Shown here in pieces: positions 45,283 through 56,044 of a stretch of 64,000 nt of DNA; the first letter of the stretch is position 1, and every line of letters begins with the position of its first letter. The notes below the pieces were generated by a model. That model worked only from the letters and a program-made list of their open reading frames with translations, was not told the origin of the DNA and searched no databases. The DNA comes from Aeromonas eucrenophila. Its GTDB lineage: Bacteria > Pseudomonadota > Gammaproteobacteria > Enterobacterales > Aeromonadaceae. Where the stretch lies: the NCBI RefSeq assembly GCF_000819865.1, contig NZ_CDDF01000011.1, positions 406,165 to 470,164 on the forward strand. Direction: 5' to 3'. A program made the translations under genes and the position numbers.

Positions 45283-46455
45283 TCACACATTGGGTACCCG
45301 CCAGCAGGCGGCCAGCGCCGCCAGCGCCAGTACGGTGGCGACCATGAAGACCCCGTGGAAACTCCAGATCTCCGCCACTGTCCCCGCGATCGCCCCCGCC
45401 ATGATGGAGCCGGTGCGGATGCTATTGGCGAACAGGGTGGTCGCCACCCCGGCGCGGCCCGGCATCAGATCCTGGAAGTAGGACATGCCGATGCCCGCAA
45501 CTATGCCGATAAAGATGGCGTTGAGCAGTTGCAAGCCGATCAGCGCCTGCTGGCTCGACAGTGTCACCAGCCCCACGTAGAAACCGACCCCGGCCAGCAC
45601 CGCCAGCAACATCATGGGTCTCTTGCCAAAGCGTCGGGTGTAGTAGCCCGCCAGCAGCATGAAGGGGATCTCGAGCGCCGCCGCCGTGCCCATCAGTATC
45701 CCGGCCAGCTTCTCCTCCAGCCCCAGCTCACGGGTGATGTAGAGCGGCATATTGATGAGGTACATGCTGTTGCAGGTCCACATCAGGGTGGAGGCGATGA
45801 ACAGCGCCCGCACCGAGGGATCCTTCCAGCTGCTGACCCGCTCCCCATCGCCGCTGGACTTGGGCAGCGGCAGGGAGGGCAACCAGCGCCAGACCACGAA
45901 GGCGCAGACGAGGTAGGCAAAGGCCGAGGCCAGATACATCACCTCGAAGCCATAACCGATGGCAAGTGCGAAGGCGGCCGGCGGCCCTATCACCCAGGCC
46001 AGGGAGAACTGGGCCCGCAGCACGGAGCTGAACATGTCGGCGCGCTTGTTGCGACTGTCGGCGTACTCCCGCGCCAAGGCAAACAGCTGGGGACTGGCGG
46101 TGGCGGTCAGGCTCGCCAGCACTACCCCGAGGCTCACCAGCAGCCAGTATTGGCGGTTCCAGGCAAACAGCAGTGAGAGCACTATGCCGGCGAAACAGCA
46201 GCGCAGGATCAGCTGCTTGCGATCCCCCTTGCTGTCGGATCTGTGGCCGAGCCACTGGCTGATGAGGATGCCGATCACGGCGTTGACCGTGTAGAACAGC
46301 CCCACCAGGAAGGGGCGCACCTGCACCTCCTCGGCGAGGAACAGGCTCAGGGTGGGCACTTGCAACGCCACCGCCACCCCGGTCATGAAGGTCACGGCGA
46401 GGAAGGAAAGAGAGACGGGGTCCGGCCTCTTGCGGGCAGCAGTCAGCAAACTCAT
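45283..46455 (-). CDS. Sugar efflux transporter, SetA/SetB-type MFS
   Basis: Major facilitator, 390 aa with 12 predicted membrane helices. The loop after helix 2 reads ISQWLGHRSDSKGDRKQLIL, typical of the SET sugar-efflux family, and MWTCNSMYLINMPLYITREL matches the family centre. It could export sugars or sugar analogues; the substrate cannot be read from sequence. I prefer ATG 46455; a longer frame to 46515 gives an atypical N-terminus. It is divergent from patB. Confidence 0.85.
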   Translation of the reverse strand: MSLLTAARKRPDPVSLSFLAVTFMTGVAVALQVPTLSLFLAEEVQVRPFLVGLFYTVNAVIGILISQWLGHRSDSKGDRKQLILRCCFAGIVLSLLFAWNRQYWLLVSLGVVLASLTATASPQLFALAREYADSRNKRADMFSSVLRAQFSLAWVIGPPAAFALAIGYGFEVMYLASAFAYLVCAFVVWRWLPSLPLPKSSGDGERVSSWKDPSVRALFIASTLMWTCNSMYLINMPLYITRELGLEEKLAGILMGTAAALEIPFMLLAGYYTRRFGKRPMMLLAVLAGVGFYVGLVTLSSQQALIGLQLLNAIFIGIVAGIGMSYFQDLMPGRAGVATTLFANSIRTGSIMAGAIAGTVAEIWSFHGVFMVATVLALAALAACWRVPNV

Positions 46456-46619
46456 AGAGAGATACCATTGATATGGAACAGGAAAAGGAGTCAGAGGCCG
46501 GCGGGCGTATAGCATGACGACAATTATTTTATGCCATTATCAACAGCGACCTCAAGGCTTGCGAGCCCGTCCCCGACCCCGTACATTGAAAGTCCATTGG
46601 GCCAGAACAAGGATTTCAC

Positions 46620-47762
46620 ATGTTTGATTTTGATCGGGAGATAGACCGCCGCCACACCATGAGCCTGAAATGGGACAAGTACAAGGAGCAGGATGTGCTG
46701 CCCATGTGGGTGGCCGACACCGACTTCGCCTCCCCGCCAGCCGTGATTGAGGCCCTGACCCAACGGGTGGCCCACGGCATCTTCGGCTACTCCCGTCCCT
46801 CCCCGCGCTTGATCGAACTCATCCAGACCCGGCTGCAGCAGCGCTACGACTGGACCATAGCGCCCGAGTGGATCGTCTTCCTGCCGGGCGTGGTGCCGGG
46901 TCTGAACCTGGCCTGCAAGGCCTGGAGCCAGCATGGCCGCGGCATCATCACCCCCAAGCCGGTCTACTATCCCTTCCTGCAGGCGCCGGGTTTCAACGAC
47001 CGCCCCCTGCTCACCGTGCCCATGATTGAGGAGGCCGGACGCTGGGTGCTGGATCTGGAAGAACTCGAGCGTCAGGCCCCTTCGGCAGATCTGCTGCTGC
47101 TGTGCAACCCGCACAACCCGGGCGGTACCATCTTCACCCGCGAAGAGCTGCTGGCCATCGACGCCATCGCCGAGCGTCACAACCTGGTGGTCTGCTCGGA
47201 CGAGATCCACTGCGATCTGCTGCTGGACAAGAACGCGCGCCACATTCCCTACGGCGCCCTCAGCCCTTCGGCGGCCGAGCGCAGCGCCGTGATGATGGCA
47301 CCGAGCAAGACCTTCAACATCGCGGGCCTGTGCTGCTCCTTCGCCGTGATCCCCAATGCCAGGCTGCGGCTCAAGCTGCAACAGGCCATGCGCGGCATCA
47401 GTGCCGACGTCAACCTGCTGGGCTTCGTGGCGGCAGAGGCGGCCTACGAGGGGGGCGAGCAGTGGCTTACCGAGCAGCTCGATTATCTGACCGCCAACCT
47501 GGCTCTGATAGAGCAGGCCGTCGCCCGCTGGCCCGGCGTCAAGCTGGCGCGCCATCAGGCCACCTACCTCGCCTGGATAGACATGAGTGCCCTCGGGCTG
47601 GATGACCCCGTCGCCTTCTTCGAGCAGGCCGGTGTGGGGCTCTCTCCTGGCGCCCAGTTTGGCGATGGCCAGTTCGTGCGGCTCAACTTTGGCTGCACCA
47701 GGGCTCGCCTGGTCGAGGCCCTTGCCCGCATGGAGAAAGCCATCTTTCAGCGCTGCGCCTGA
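46620..47762 (+). CDS. patB: PatB/MalY-type PLP C-S lyase (cystathionine beta-lyase-like aminotransferase)
   Basis: Fold-type I PLP enzyme, 380 aa, that cleaves C-S bonds in cystathionine or cysteine-like substrates. It has the family N-terminus (DREIDRRHTMSLKWDKY; LPMWVADTDFASPPAV), LLLCNPHNPGG, DEIHCDL with the PLP-pyridine Asp, and the Schiff-base Lys in PSKTFNIAGL. Whether it also represses a maltose-type system as E. coli MalY does cannot be told. AAGGA lies 6 bp before the ATG. Its 3' end is repeated three times downstream. Confidence 0.9.
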   Translation: MFDFDREIDRRHTMSLKWDKYKEQDVLPMWVADTDFASPPAVIEALTQRVAHGIFGYSRPSPRLIELIQTRLQQRYDWTIAPEWIVFLPGVVPGLNLACKAWSQHGRGIITPKPVYYPFLQAPGFNDRPLLTVPMIEEAGRWVLDLEELERQAPSADLLLLCNPHNPGGTIFTREELLAIDAIAERHNLVVCSDEIHCDLLLDKNARHIPYGALSPSAAERSAVMMAPSKTFNIAGLCCSFAVIPNARLRLKLQQAMRGISADVNLLGFVAAEAAYEGGEQWLTEQLDYLTANLALIEQAVARWPGVKLARHQATYLAWIDMSALGLDDPVAFFEQAGVGLSPGAQFGDGQFVRLNFGCTRARLVEALARMEKAIFQRCA

Positions 47763-48044
47763 CCAAGGTCGTGCAACCAAACACCGGTTGCACCAGGGCG
47801 CGCCTGGTCGAGGCGCTGGCCCGCATGGAGAAAGCCATCTTTCAGCGCTGCGTCTGACCAAGGTCGTGCGGTCAAACCCCGGCTGCACCAGGGCACGCCT
47901 GGTCGAGGCGCTTGCCCGTATGGAGAAAGCCATCTTCCAGCGCTGCGTCTGACCAAGGTCGTGCGGCCAAACGCCGGCTGCACCGGGGCACTGCTCACCG
48001 AGGCCCTTACCCGTATGGAGCAAGCCATTCGGGCTAACATCTGA
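47763..48044 (+). repeat. Three tandem extra copies of the patB 3' end
   Basis: Units of 95, 95 and 92 bp follow the gene, each ending in its own TGA (47855-47857, 47950-47952, 48042-48044; real stop 47760-47762). The first two encode the same ARLVEALARMEKAIFQRC end with substitutions almost all at third codon positions; the last is more diverged. Each unit includes the short GACCAAGGTCGTGC flank. None has a start codon or ribosome-binding site. Confidence 0.96.
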
Positions 48045-48063
48045 TATAGATGTGACTCATGAC

Positions 48064-48091
48064 GGGATGAGCCTGGCTCATCCCATTTTTT
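48064..48091 (+). terminator. Terminator after the patB tail array
   Basis: GGGATGAGC-CTG-GCTCATCCC, a 9-bp perfect stem followed by ATTTTTT. It sits after the last extra tail, about 300 bp beyond the real patB stop, so the tails are probably transcribed as 3' UTR. Confidence 0.92.
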
Positions 48092-48112
48092 CAGCCATTG
48101 ATCCGGTTCACT

Positions 48113-49447
48113 ATGCACCCACGAGCCCTGCGCCACCTGTTCATCCCAAGCACAAGCCTGCCCTGGCTGGCCGCCTTGCTGGCCGGCGTGCTGGCCGGCG
48201 TGCTGGCACTGCCGCTGTCGGCCGCCCCCGCCTATGTCACCATAGGCACGGGTGCGCTCAACGGCGTCTACTACCCGACCGGTGGCGCCATCTGCCGCCT
48301 GCTCAATGAAGACAACAGCCAGAATCGGCTGCACTGCACGGTGCAGAGCACCGCCGGCTCCCTCGCCAACCTGGTGGCGCTGGCCAAGGGCGACGTCCAG
48401 CTGGCGCTGATCCAGTCGGATGTCTTGTACCATGCGGCCCACGGCAGCGGCCCCTTCGCAGGCCAGGCCCCCAATGATCAGCTGCGCAGCCTGTTCCGGC
48501 TCCATCAGGAGTCGCTGACCCTGCTCGCCAGCGCCACCAGCAACATCACCACCCTGGCCGACATCGAGGGCAAGCGGGTCGATCTGGGCAGCCTGGACTC
48601 CGGGGGCAGGGCCGCCAGCCAGGCGCTGCTCGATGCCATGGGCTGGCAGGAGAGCAGCTTCGCTGTGCCGCCGGTGGCCACCCCCGGCAACCGGCTGGAG
48701 GGGCTCTGCAACGGCACTCTGGATGCCGCCTTCCTGGTCGCCGGCCACCCCAATCAGGGGATAGGGGACCTGACCGGTCGCTGCAAGGCGCGCCTCATCC
48801 CCATCGAGGGAGAGCAGATCGACAAGCTGCTCAAGCAGCACCCCTATTACCAGCGCAGCCGCATCGGTGCCAACCTCTACCCGGGTCAGGCCGGTGGCGT
48901 CAACACCTTCGCCGTCACCGCCGAGCTGGTAGCGCTGGCGAGCCTGCCCGAGACCGAGGTGCGCACCGTGCGTGACGTGCTCACCAACAACCTCAAGCAG
49001 TTCACCCGCTTGCACCCGGCGCTGACCACCCTCACCCTGGAATCCATGCTGGCGGATGACATCATCCCGCCTCACCCAGGGATGCAGGATGCGCAGCCCA
49101 GCCTGCTGCCAGAATCCCTCAGCCCCTCAGCGGCGGTGCCTACCTCGGGCCCGCTGCCCACGGACGAGTCTACAGGCGAGAGCGGGGCTCCCTCCCCGGA
49201 AGGTGCCCCCGCCACGCAATCCGAACATGCCCCTGGTGCTACCCTGCCCACCAGCTCGGCAGCCACGGCAACCGAACCGGCCGCGAATCCAGTGCTCGAA
49301 GGGGCCGCCGTGGAGCAGGGCGGCAAGCTGACGGGCACCGCCGCCCCCAGCCCCTCCGCCGTGACGAGCGGAGAGCAACCCGCCAAGGCGACCCCGCCTG
49401 CGCCGAGCGGCGCCGCACCGACTCAGGATATCGCCCCTGCCCAATGA
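48113..49447 (+). CDS. TAXI-family TRAP-type solute-binding protein with long Pro/Ser/Ala tail
   Basis: Periplasmic binding protein, about 444 aa. It has a signal peptide (hydrophobic core WLAALLAGVLAGVLALPLSA) and a TAXI domain starting YVTIGTGALNGVYYPTGGAI and including NRLHCTVQSTAGSLANLVAL; the family binds carboxylates such as glutamate. After residue 325 comes a roughly 120-residue low-complexity tail rich in Pro, Ala, Ser and Thr, not part of the TAXI fold. No TRAP permease gene is adjacent. The start is uncertain: TTG 48098 is in frame, ATG 48113 has no clear ribosome-binding site. Confidence 0.82.
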   Translation: MHPRALRHLFIPSTSLPWLAALLAGVLAGVLALPLSAAPAYVTIGTGALNGVYYPTGGAICRLLNEDNSQNRLHCTVQSTAGSLANLVALAKGDVQLALIQSDVLYHAAHGSGPFAGQAPNDQLRSLFRLHQESLTLLASATSNITTLADIEGKRVDLGSLDSGGRAASQALLDAMGWQESSFAVPPVATPGNRLEGLCNGTLDAAFLVAGHPNQGIGDLTGRCKARLIPIEGEQIDKLLKQHPYYQRSRIGANLYPGQAGGVNTFAVTAELVALASLPETEVRTVRDVLTNNLKQFTRLHPALTTLTLESMLADDIIPPHPGMQDAQPSLLPESLSPSAAVPTSGPLPTDESTGESGAPSPEGAPATQSEHAPGATLPTSSAATATEPAANPVLEGAAVEQGGKLTGTAAPSPSAVTSGEQPAKATPPAPSGAAPTQDIAPAQ

Positions 49448-49467
49448 TGCAGGCGAGCCCGCAACGA

Positions 49468-49493
49468 GAGAGGCCACCCAAGGGTGGCCTCTC
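49468..49493. terminator. Terminator between the TAXI gene and convergent LysR gene
   Basis: GAGAGGCCACCC-AA-GGGTGGCCTCTC, a 12-bp perfect stem, with TTCATT after it on the plus strand. Confidence 0.8.
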
Positions 49494-49534
49494 TTCATTC
49501 CGATACAGGTCATTTCTCTACTCTGCGGCCGGGC

Positions 49535-50455
49535 TCACGGCGTGGCACCCGGCAACGGCTCGGGGCGCTGGATCTCCTCCTCCACCCAGTGCAACAGCTG
49601 CTTGATGGCCCGCGACAACACCTGATTCTGGCGCACCACGTACCCCAGGCTGGTGGCGGGGAAGTCGGTCAGCCGGGTCACGGGGGCTGTCAGCTTGAGG
49701 CGAGGGTGCAAGGAGAAGTCCGGCACTATGGCGACCCCGAACCCTGCCTCGGCCCAGTCGAGCTGGGCGTCCACGCTGCCCACCTCCATGATGCGGCAGG
49801 GGGGCAACCCCAGGAGCGGCAAGGAGGGGTCGATCAAGGCCCGGGTGCGGGTGTCGTGCCCCAGCAGGATGAGCGTGGGCTCGTCCTGGGGATCGCTCTT
49901 GCGCTCATCCACCCCGATCCTCGCCCTGCCCTGCCAGCGCGCCAGCCCGTGGCCGAGGGCGCACCAGGTCACCTGCTGCAACTCGGTGTAAGAGAGCGGC
50001 TCGCTGCGCTTTTGCGCCATCACGAAGCCCAGATCCGCCCGGCCCGTCTTGACCAGCTCAGCCGCCTGATCCGAGGTGGTGTTGAACAGGGTGAGATCGA
50101 TGCCCGGAAAAGCCTGCTTGAAGCGCTGGAACGGCTGGATCAGCAAGAGGCGCGAGAGAATGTCGCTGGCGGCGATGGCCAGCGTCCCCTGGCTGTGCTG
50201 ATTGAGGGCGTTGAGATCGGACTGGCACAACTGCAGCTCGTTGATGGCGCGCTCGGCGCTTTGCAGCAATCGCTCGCCGGCCTGGGTCAGACGAAACGGA
50301 CTGCGCTCGATGAGCTTGACCCGGGTCGCCTGCTCCAGGTTCTTGAGGTGCAGGCTGACGTTGGGCTGAGTCATGTGCAGTTCGGTGGCGGTCTGGCCGA
50401 AGTGTTGCAAACGGGCCAGGGTGACGAAGGTATTTAACCAGTGGATATCCAGCAT
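49535..50455 (-). CDS. LysR-family regulator divergent from the purA-like gene
   Basis: The 306-residue protein has an N-terminal winged helix (MLDIHWLNTFVTLARLQHFG; TATELHMTQPNVSLHLKNLE) and a LysR-type effector domain. ATG 50455 gives the normal LysR length; the frame extends to 50497 but that adds residues outside the family pattern. It is divergent from the PurA-like gene across 170 bp of AT-rich DNA, the usual LysR arrangement, so the PurA-like gene is its likely target. Confidence 0.88.
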   Translation of the reverse strand: MLDIHWLNTFVTLARLQHFGQTATELHMTQPNVSLHLKNLEQATRVKLIERSPFRLTQAGERLLQSAERAINELQLCQSDLNALNQHSQGTLAIAASDILSRLLLIQPFQRFKQAFPGIDLTLFNTTSDQAAELVKTGRADLGFVMAQKRSEPLSYTELQQVTWCALGHGLARWQGRARIGVDERKSDPQDEPTLILLGHDTRTRALIDPSLPLLGLPPCRIMEVGSVDAQLDWAEAGFGVAIVPDFSLHPRLKLTAPVTRLTDFPATSLGYVVRQNQVLSRAIKQLLHWVEEEIQRPEPLPGATP

Positions 50456-50625
50456 GAAGACGTTCTCATCCAGCGCTGGCGCGGCTTGGCGCACCATGAC
50501 ACTGTGTGTGCCGATAAATTGGCCACAATTATATGACTTCCTTATTGGAATTATAAAGATAATTAATTTTTCTAATCCACCCCAGGCTCCTAGGATGAAC
50601 GCCTAACGTCTTAGGAGAATGAGTC
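50456..50625. promoter_or_regulatory. LysR/purA-like divergent control region
   Basis: AT-rich between 50510 and 50580. It has an ATTAT-AAAG-ATAAT dyad (about 50549-50562) that could be a LysR half-site pair. A CCTAA-CGTC-TTAGG dyad (50602-50615) overlaps the AGGAG ribosome-binding site of the PurA-like gene (50613-50617) and could hide it in an mRNA hairpin. Confidence 0.55.
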
Positions 50626-51882
50626 ATGTCGTCTATCGTAGTCGTAGGTGCTAACTGGGGTGATGAAGGCAAAGGCCGCATCGTCGATTATCTGGCAGGT
50701 GAATCCGCCGCCAGCATCCGCTTCCAGGGCGGCAACAACGCCGGCCACACCGTGGTCAACGATCTCGGCACCTTCAAGCTGCACCAGCTGCCGAGCGGCG
50801 TCTTCAACCCGGATTGCCTGGTTGTCCTCGGCCCAGGCATGGTCATCAGCCCGGAGCCCTTGACCAAAGAGCTGGCCGAAGTGAAGGCCGCCGGCGTGAC
50901 TCCCAAGCTCGCCATCTCCGATCGCGCCACCTTCTGCCTGCCGATCCACGCGCTGGAAGACACCCTGGAAGAAGTCCGTCTGGGTGACGGCGCCTATGGC
51001 TCCACCCGTCAGGGCATAGCCCCGGCTTACGGTGATCGGGTCATGAAAAAGGCAATCCTGGTGGGCTGGCTGAAACAGCCGGACGTGCTGGTCGAGCGCA
51101 TTCAATTCTTTCTCGACTGGAAACTGCCGCAACTGAAAGCCCTCTACCCGAGCTTCGAGTTCAGCCAGACCGCCCAGGAAATGGCCGACTGGCTGCTGGA
51201 AGTGTCCGCCCCCTGGCGCGATGCCATCTGCAACGTCAGCGAGCCGCTCAAGGCCATCCAGGCCCAGAACGGCACCCTGCTGTTCGAAGCCCAGCTGGGC
51301 GCCGGCCGTGACCTCATCTACGGTGAGTACCCCTGGGTGACTTCTTCCCACGTTTCCGGCGCCTACGCCGGCATCGGTGGCGGCCTGCCGGCCCTGCGCC
51401 CCGAGCGCGTCATCGCCGTGGCCAAGGCGTTCAGTACCTCCGTCGGTACCGGCACCCTGATCACCGCCATGGAGAACCAGGACGAGTTCCGCAAGTTCGC
51501 CAACGAGTTCGGCGCCACCACCGGCCGTCCCCGTGACATCGGCTACTTCGACGCCGTCGCTACCAAGCAGGGTCTGGAAATTCAGGCCGCCAACGAGATC
51601 GCGCTGACCAAGCTGGACTGCCTCTCCGGGATGCCGGATCTGAAGATCTGCGTCGCCTACGAAGGTGCCAACACCGAGAACCCGATCTGGCCGCAGACCG
51701 CCGGTCTCAAGCCGGTGTACGAGTCGATGGAAGCCTGGAGCGAAGACATCTCCCACATCCGCAAGTTCGAAGACCTGCCCAAGGCTGCCCAGCACTATGT
51801 GCTGCGTATCGAAGCCCTGCTGGGCGTTCCTGTGCCCATGGTCTCCGTCGGCCCGGGTCGTGAGCAGATGATCCTGCGCTAA
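50626..51882 (+). CDS. PurA-family adenylosuccinate synthetase, divergent paralogue type
   Basis: Probably joins IMP and aspartate with GTP in AMP synthesis, or acts on a related nucleotide. The 418 residues keep the P-loop and catalytic Asp (WGDEGKGRIVD), the catalytic His in NNAGHTV, FGATTGRP and TKLDCLSG. They differ from housekeeping PurA (about 430 aa) in GSTRQGIAPAY where GTTGRGIGPAY is usual, and in TSVGTGTLITAMEN where VGAGPFPTE is usual. The retained Asp argues against a PurZ (2-aminoadenylosuccinate) enzyme. Divergence from a LysR gene suggests an inducible second copy; a standard purA is probably elsewhere on the chromosome. Confidence 0.85.
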   Translation: MSSIVVVGANWGDEGKGRIVDYLAGESAASIRFQGGNNAGHTVVNDLGTFKLHQLPSGVFNPDCLVVLGPGMVISPEPLTKELAEVKAAGVTPKLAISDRATFCLPIHALEDTLEEVRLGDGAYGSTRQGIAPAYGDRVMKKAILVGWLKQPDVLVERIQFFLDWKLPQLKALYPSFEFSQTAQEMADWLLEVSAPWRDAICNVSEPLKAIQAQNGTLLFEAQLGAGRDLIYGEYPWVTSSHVSGAYAGIGGGLPALRPERVIAVAKAFSTSVGTGTLITAMENQDEFRKFANEFGATTGRPRDIGYFDAVATKQGLEIQAANEIALTKLDCLSGMPDLKICVAYEGANTENPIWPQTAGLKPVYESMEAWSEDISHIRKFEDLPKAAQHYVLRIEALLGVPVPMVSVGPGREQMILR

Positions 51883-51911
51883 GCAGCACAGTCTTCTCTC
51901 TGCAAGATGTC

Positions 51912-51942
51912 AAAACCGGCCTCATCGAGGCCGGTTTTTTTT
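51912..51942 (+). terminator. Terminator after the PurA-like gene
   Basis: AAAACCGGCCTC-ATC-GAGGCCGGTTTT stem followed by a T-run. Confidence 0.92.
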
Positions 51943-52029
51943 ATCCCTCATTCTGCCCCCTCAGTCGCCCTCGGCTCACCACCAGTAAATAGTTACTAAA
52001 AATAACTTCTATGTAACCCCGTGTAACCG

Positions 52030-52045
52030 GGTGACATGGCTCACA
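52030..52045 (+). promoter_or_regulatory. CRP-like site upstream of GH63 lipoprotein gene
   Basis: GGTGA-CATGGC-TCACA differs from the CRP consensus TGTGA-N6-TCACA at one position. It lies about 140 bp before the start codon. A second half-site TGTGACACAG lies about 20 bp further on. Confidence 0.6.
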
Positions 52046-52172
52046 CAACCCCGCCTCCAGACTGTGACACAGCCCCAAACTTTCCCCTTTCATTGCCCTA
52101 CAATGCTCCTGGAAAACGATTTCACTAAAATAAACACAAAAAAAGCACCTTCCTTAACCTACAAAATCGTAA

Positions 52173-54665
<2,493 letters not shown>

Positions 54666-54690
54666 TCCCCGGCGGCAATGAGCCAACAAA

Positions 54691-54718
54691 AAGGCCTCCA
54701 TATGGAGGCCTTTATTTT
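54691..54718. terminator. Bidirectional terminator between GH63 gene and tyrS
   Basis: AAGGCCTCCA-TA-TGGAGGCCTT, with T-rich sequence on the plus side and T5 on the minus side; it serves both convergent genes. Confidence 0.88.
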
Positions 54719-54732
54719 CAGGAGGGTTTGGC

Positions 54733-55932
54733 TTACTTGACCGTCACCCGGGCAAACTTGCGCTTGCCGACCTGATAGACGGCAGTGCCGGCACCGATGA
54801 GTGCCTTGCCATCGTCCAGCTTGTCGCCGTCACGCTTGACCGCGCCCTGCTTGATCATGCGCAGCGCCTCGGAGGTGGTGTCCACCAGACCGGCATCCTT
54901 GAGCAGGTTGGCGATGGGCAGGCCTTCCCCTTCCAGGGCCAGCTCGACTTCCGGCATCTCGTCCGGGATGGCGTTCTTGGAGAAGCGCTGGGTGAAGTCC
55001 TCGTGGGCCGCTTCGGCCGCCGCGGCGTCGTGGTAGCGGGTGATGATCTCTTTGGCCAGCCAGATCTTCACGTCGCGCGGATTCAGGGTACCGGCAGCGA
55101 TGCCGGCCTTGAAGCCTTCGATCTCGGTCAGCGGGCGGAAGGAGAGCAGCTCGTAGTAGTTCCACATCAGATCGTCGGTGATGGACATGATCTTGCCGAA
55201 CATCTCGCCCGGGGCATCGTGCACGCCTATGTAGTTGGCGGCGGACTTGGACATCTTCTTGACGCCGTCCAGACCCACCAGCAGCGGCATCATCAGCACG
55301 CACTGGGTCGCCATGCCGGCGTCTTTTTGCAGCTCACGGCCCATCAGCAGGTTGAACTTCTGATCGGTACCGCCGAGCTCCACGTCCGCCTTCAGCGCGA
55401 CCGAGTCATAGCCTTGCAGCAGCGGGTAGAGGAATTCGTGAATGGCGATGGACTGGCCGCCGGAGTAGCGCTTCTTGAAGTCGTCGCGCTCCATCATGCG
55501 GGCCACTGTCTGCTTGGCCGCCAGCTTGATCATGCCGGTCGCGCCGAGCTCCTTGAGCCAGGTGGAGTTGTACTCGATGCGGGTCTTCGCGGGATCCAGG
55601 ATCTTGAACGCCTGCTCCGCATAGGTGAGGGCGTTGTGCTTGATGGCCTCTTCGGAGAGCGGCGGACGGGTGGCGTTCTTGCCGGAGGGATCCCCCACCA
55701 TGGCGGTGAAGTCGCCGATCAGCAGGATGATCTCGTGCCCCAGATCCTGGAAGGTCTTCAGCTTGTTGAGGATCACGGTGTGGCCGAGATGAATGTCGGG
55801 AGCCGTCGGGTCCATCCCCAGCTTGATGCGCAGCGGGCGCCCTTCCTTCAACTTGGCGACAAGTTCTTCTTCCACCAGAATTTCTTCCGCTCCGCGCTTG
55901 ATCTCGGCTAGCGCCACCTCGAGCTGGGACAT
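54733..55932 (-). CDS. tyrS: Tyrosyl-tRNA synthetase
   Basis: Class I aminoacyl-tRNA synthetase, 399 aa. The HIGH motif is HLGH ([17 protein letters not shown]) and KMSKS is intact ([14 protein letters not shown]); the C-terminus is an S4-like RNA-binding domain ([20 protein letters not shown]). The HLGHTV form and length mark the TyrZ-like branch found in Vibrio and Pseudomonas rather than the E. coli TyrS branch. ATG 55932 has GGAGAG 7 bp upstream; a frame to 55947 exists but lacks that spacing. It is divergent from mepM. Confidence 0.96.
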   Translation of the reverse strand: MSQLEVALAEIKRGAEEILVEEELVAKLKEGRPLRIKLGMDPTAPDIHLGHTVILNKLKTFQDLGHEIILLIGDFTAMVGDPSGKNATRPPLSEEAIKHNALTYAEQAFKILDPAKTRIEYNSTWLKELGATGMIKLAAKQTVARMMERDDFKKRYSGGQSIAIHEFLYPLLQGYDSVALKADVELGGTDQKFNLLMGRELQKDAGMATQCVLMMPLLVGLDGVKKMSKSAANYIGVHDAPGEMFGKIMSITDDLMWNYYELLSFRPLTEIEGFKAGIAAGTLNPRDVKIWLAKEIITRYHDAAAAEAAHEDFTQRFSKNAIPDEMPEVELALEGEGLPIANLLKDAGLVDTTSEALRMIKQGAVKRDGDKLDDGKALIGAGTAVYQVGKRKFARVTVK

Positions 55933-56044
55933 TTTTTGACTCTCCAATCACGATTCCACAGGGCCAAACATATTACTGGAATGGCGGGCCAATTGGAAAG
56001 GCTGTAAAATCCGACACTCTTTCTCTCTCGACCCGTCCGCCTCG

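Noticed and set aside
47763..48044. CRISPR-like array or in-frame protein repeat after patB
   Set aside because: Units are directly adjacent with no spacers, are 92-95 bp, and are copies of the gene's own end with stop codons; not CRISPR and not translatable as one protein.
7690..48044. Tail copies as attachment-site scars of integrating elements that rebuild gene ends
   Set aside because: No integrase, no intervening element, and the loci are unrelated protein genes with different breakpoints; such scars normally flank a large insertion.
50626..51882. PurZ (2-aminoadenylosuccinate synthetase) of the Z-genome pathway
   Set aside because: The catalytic Asp of the WGDEGKG loop is present, whereas PurZ lacks it, and no other phage-type base-modification genes are nearby.
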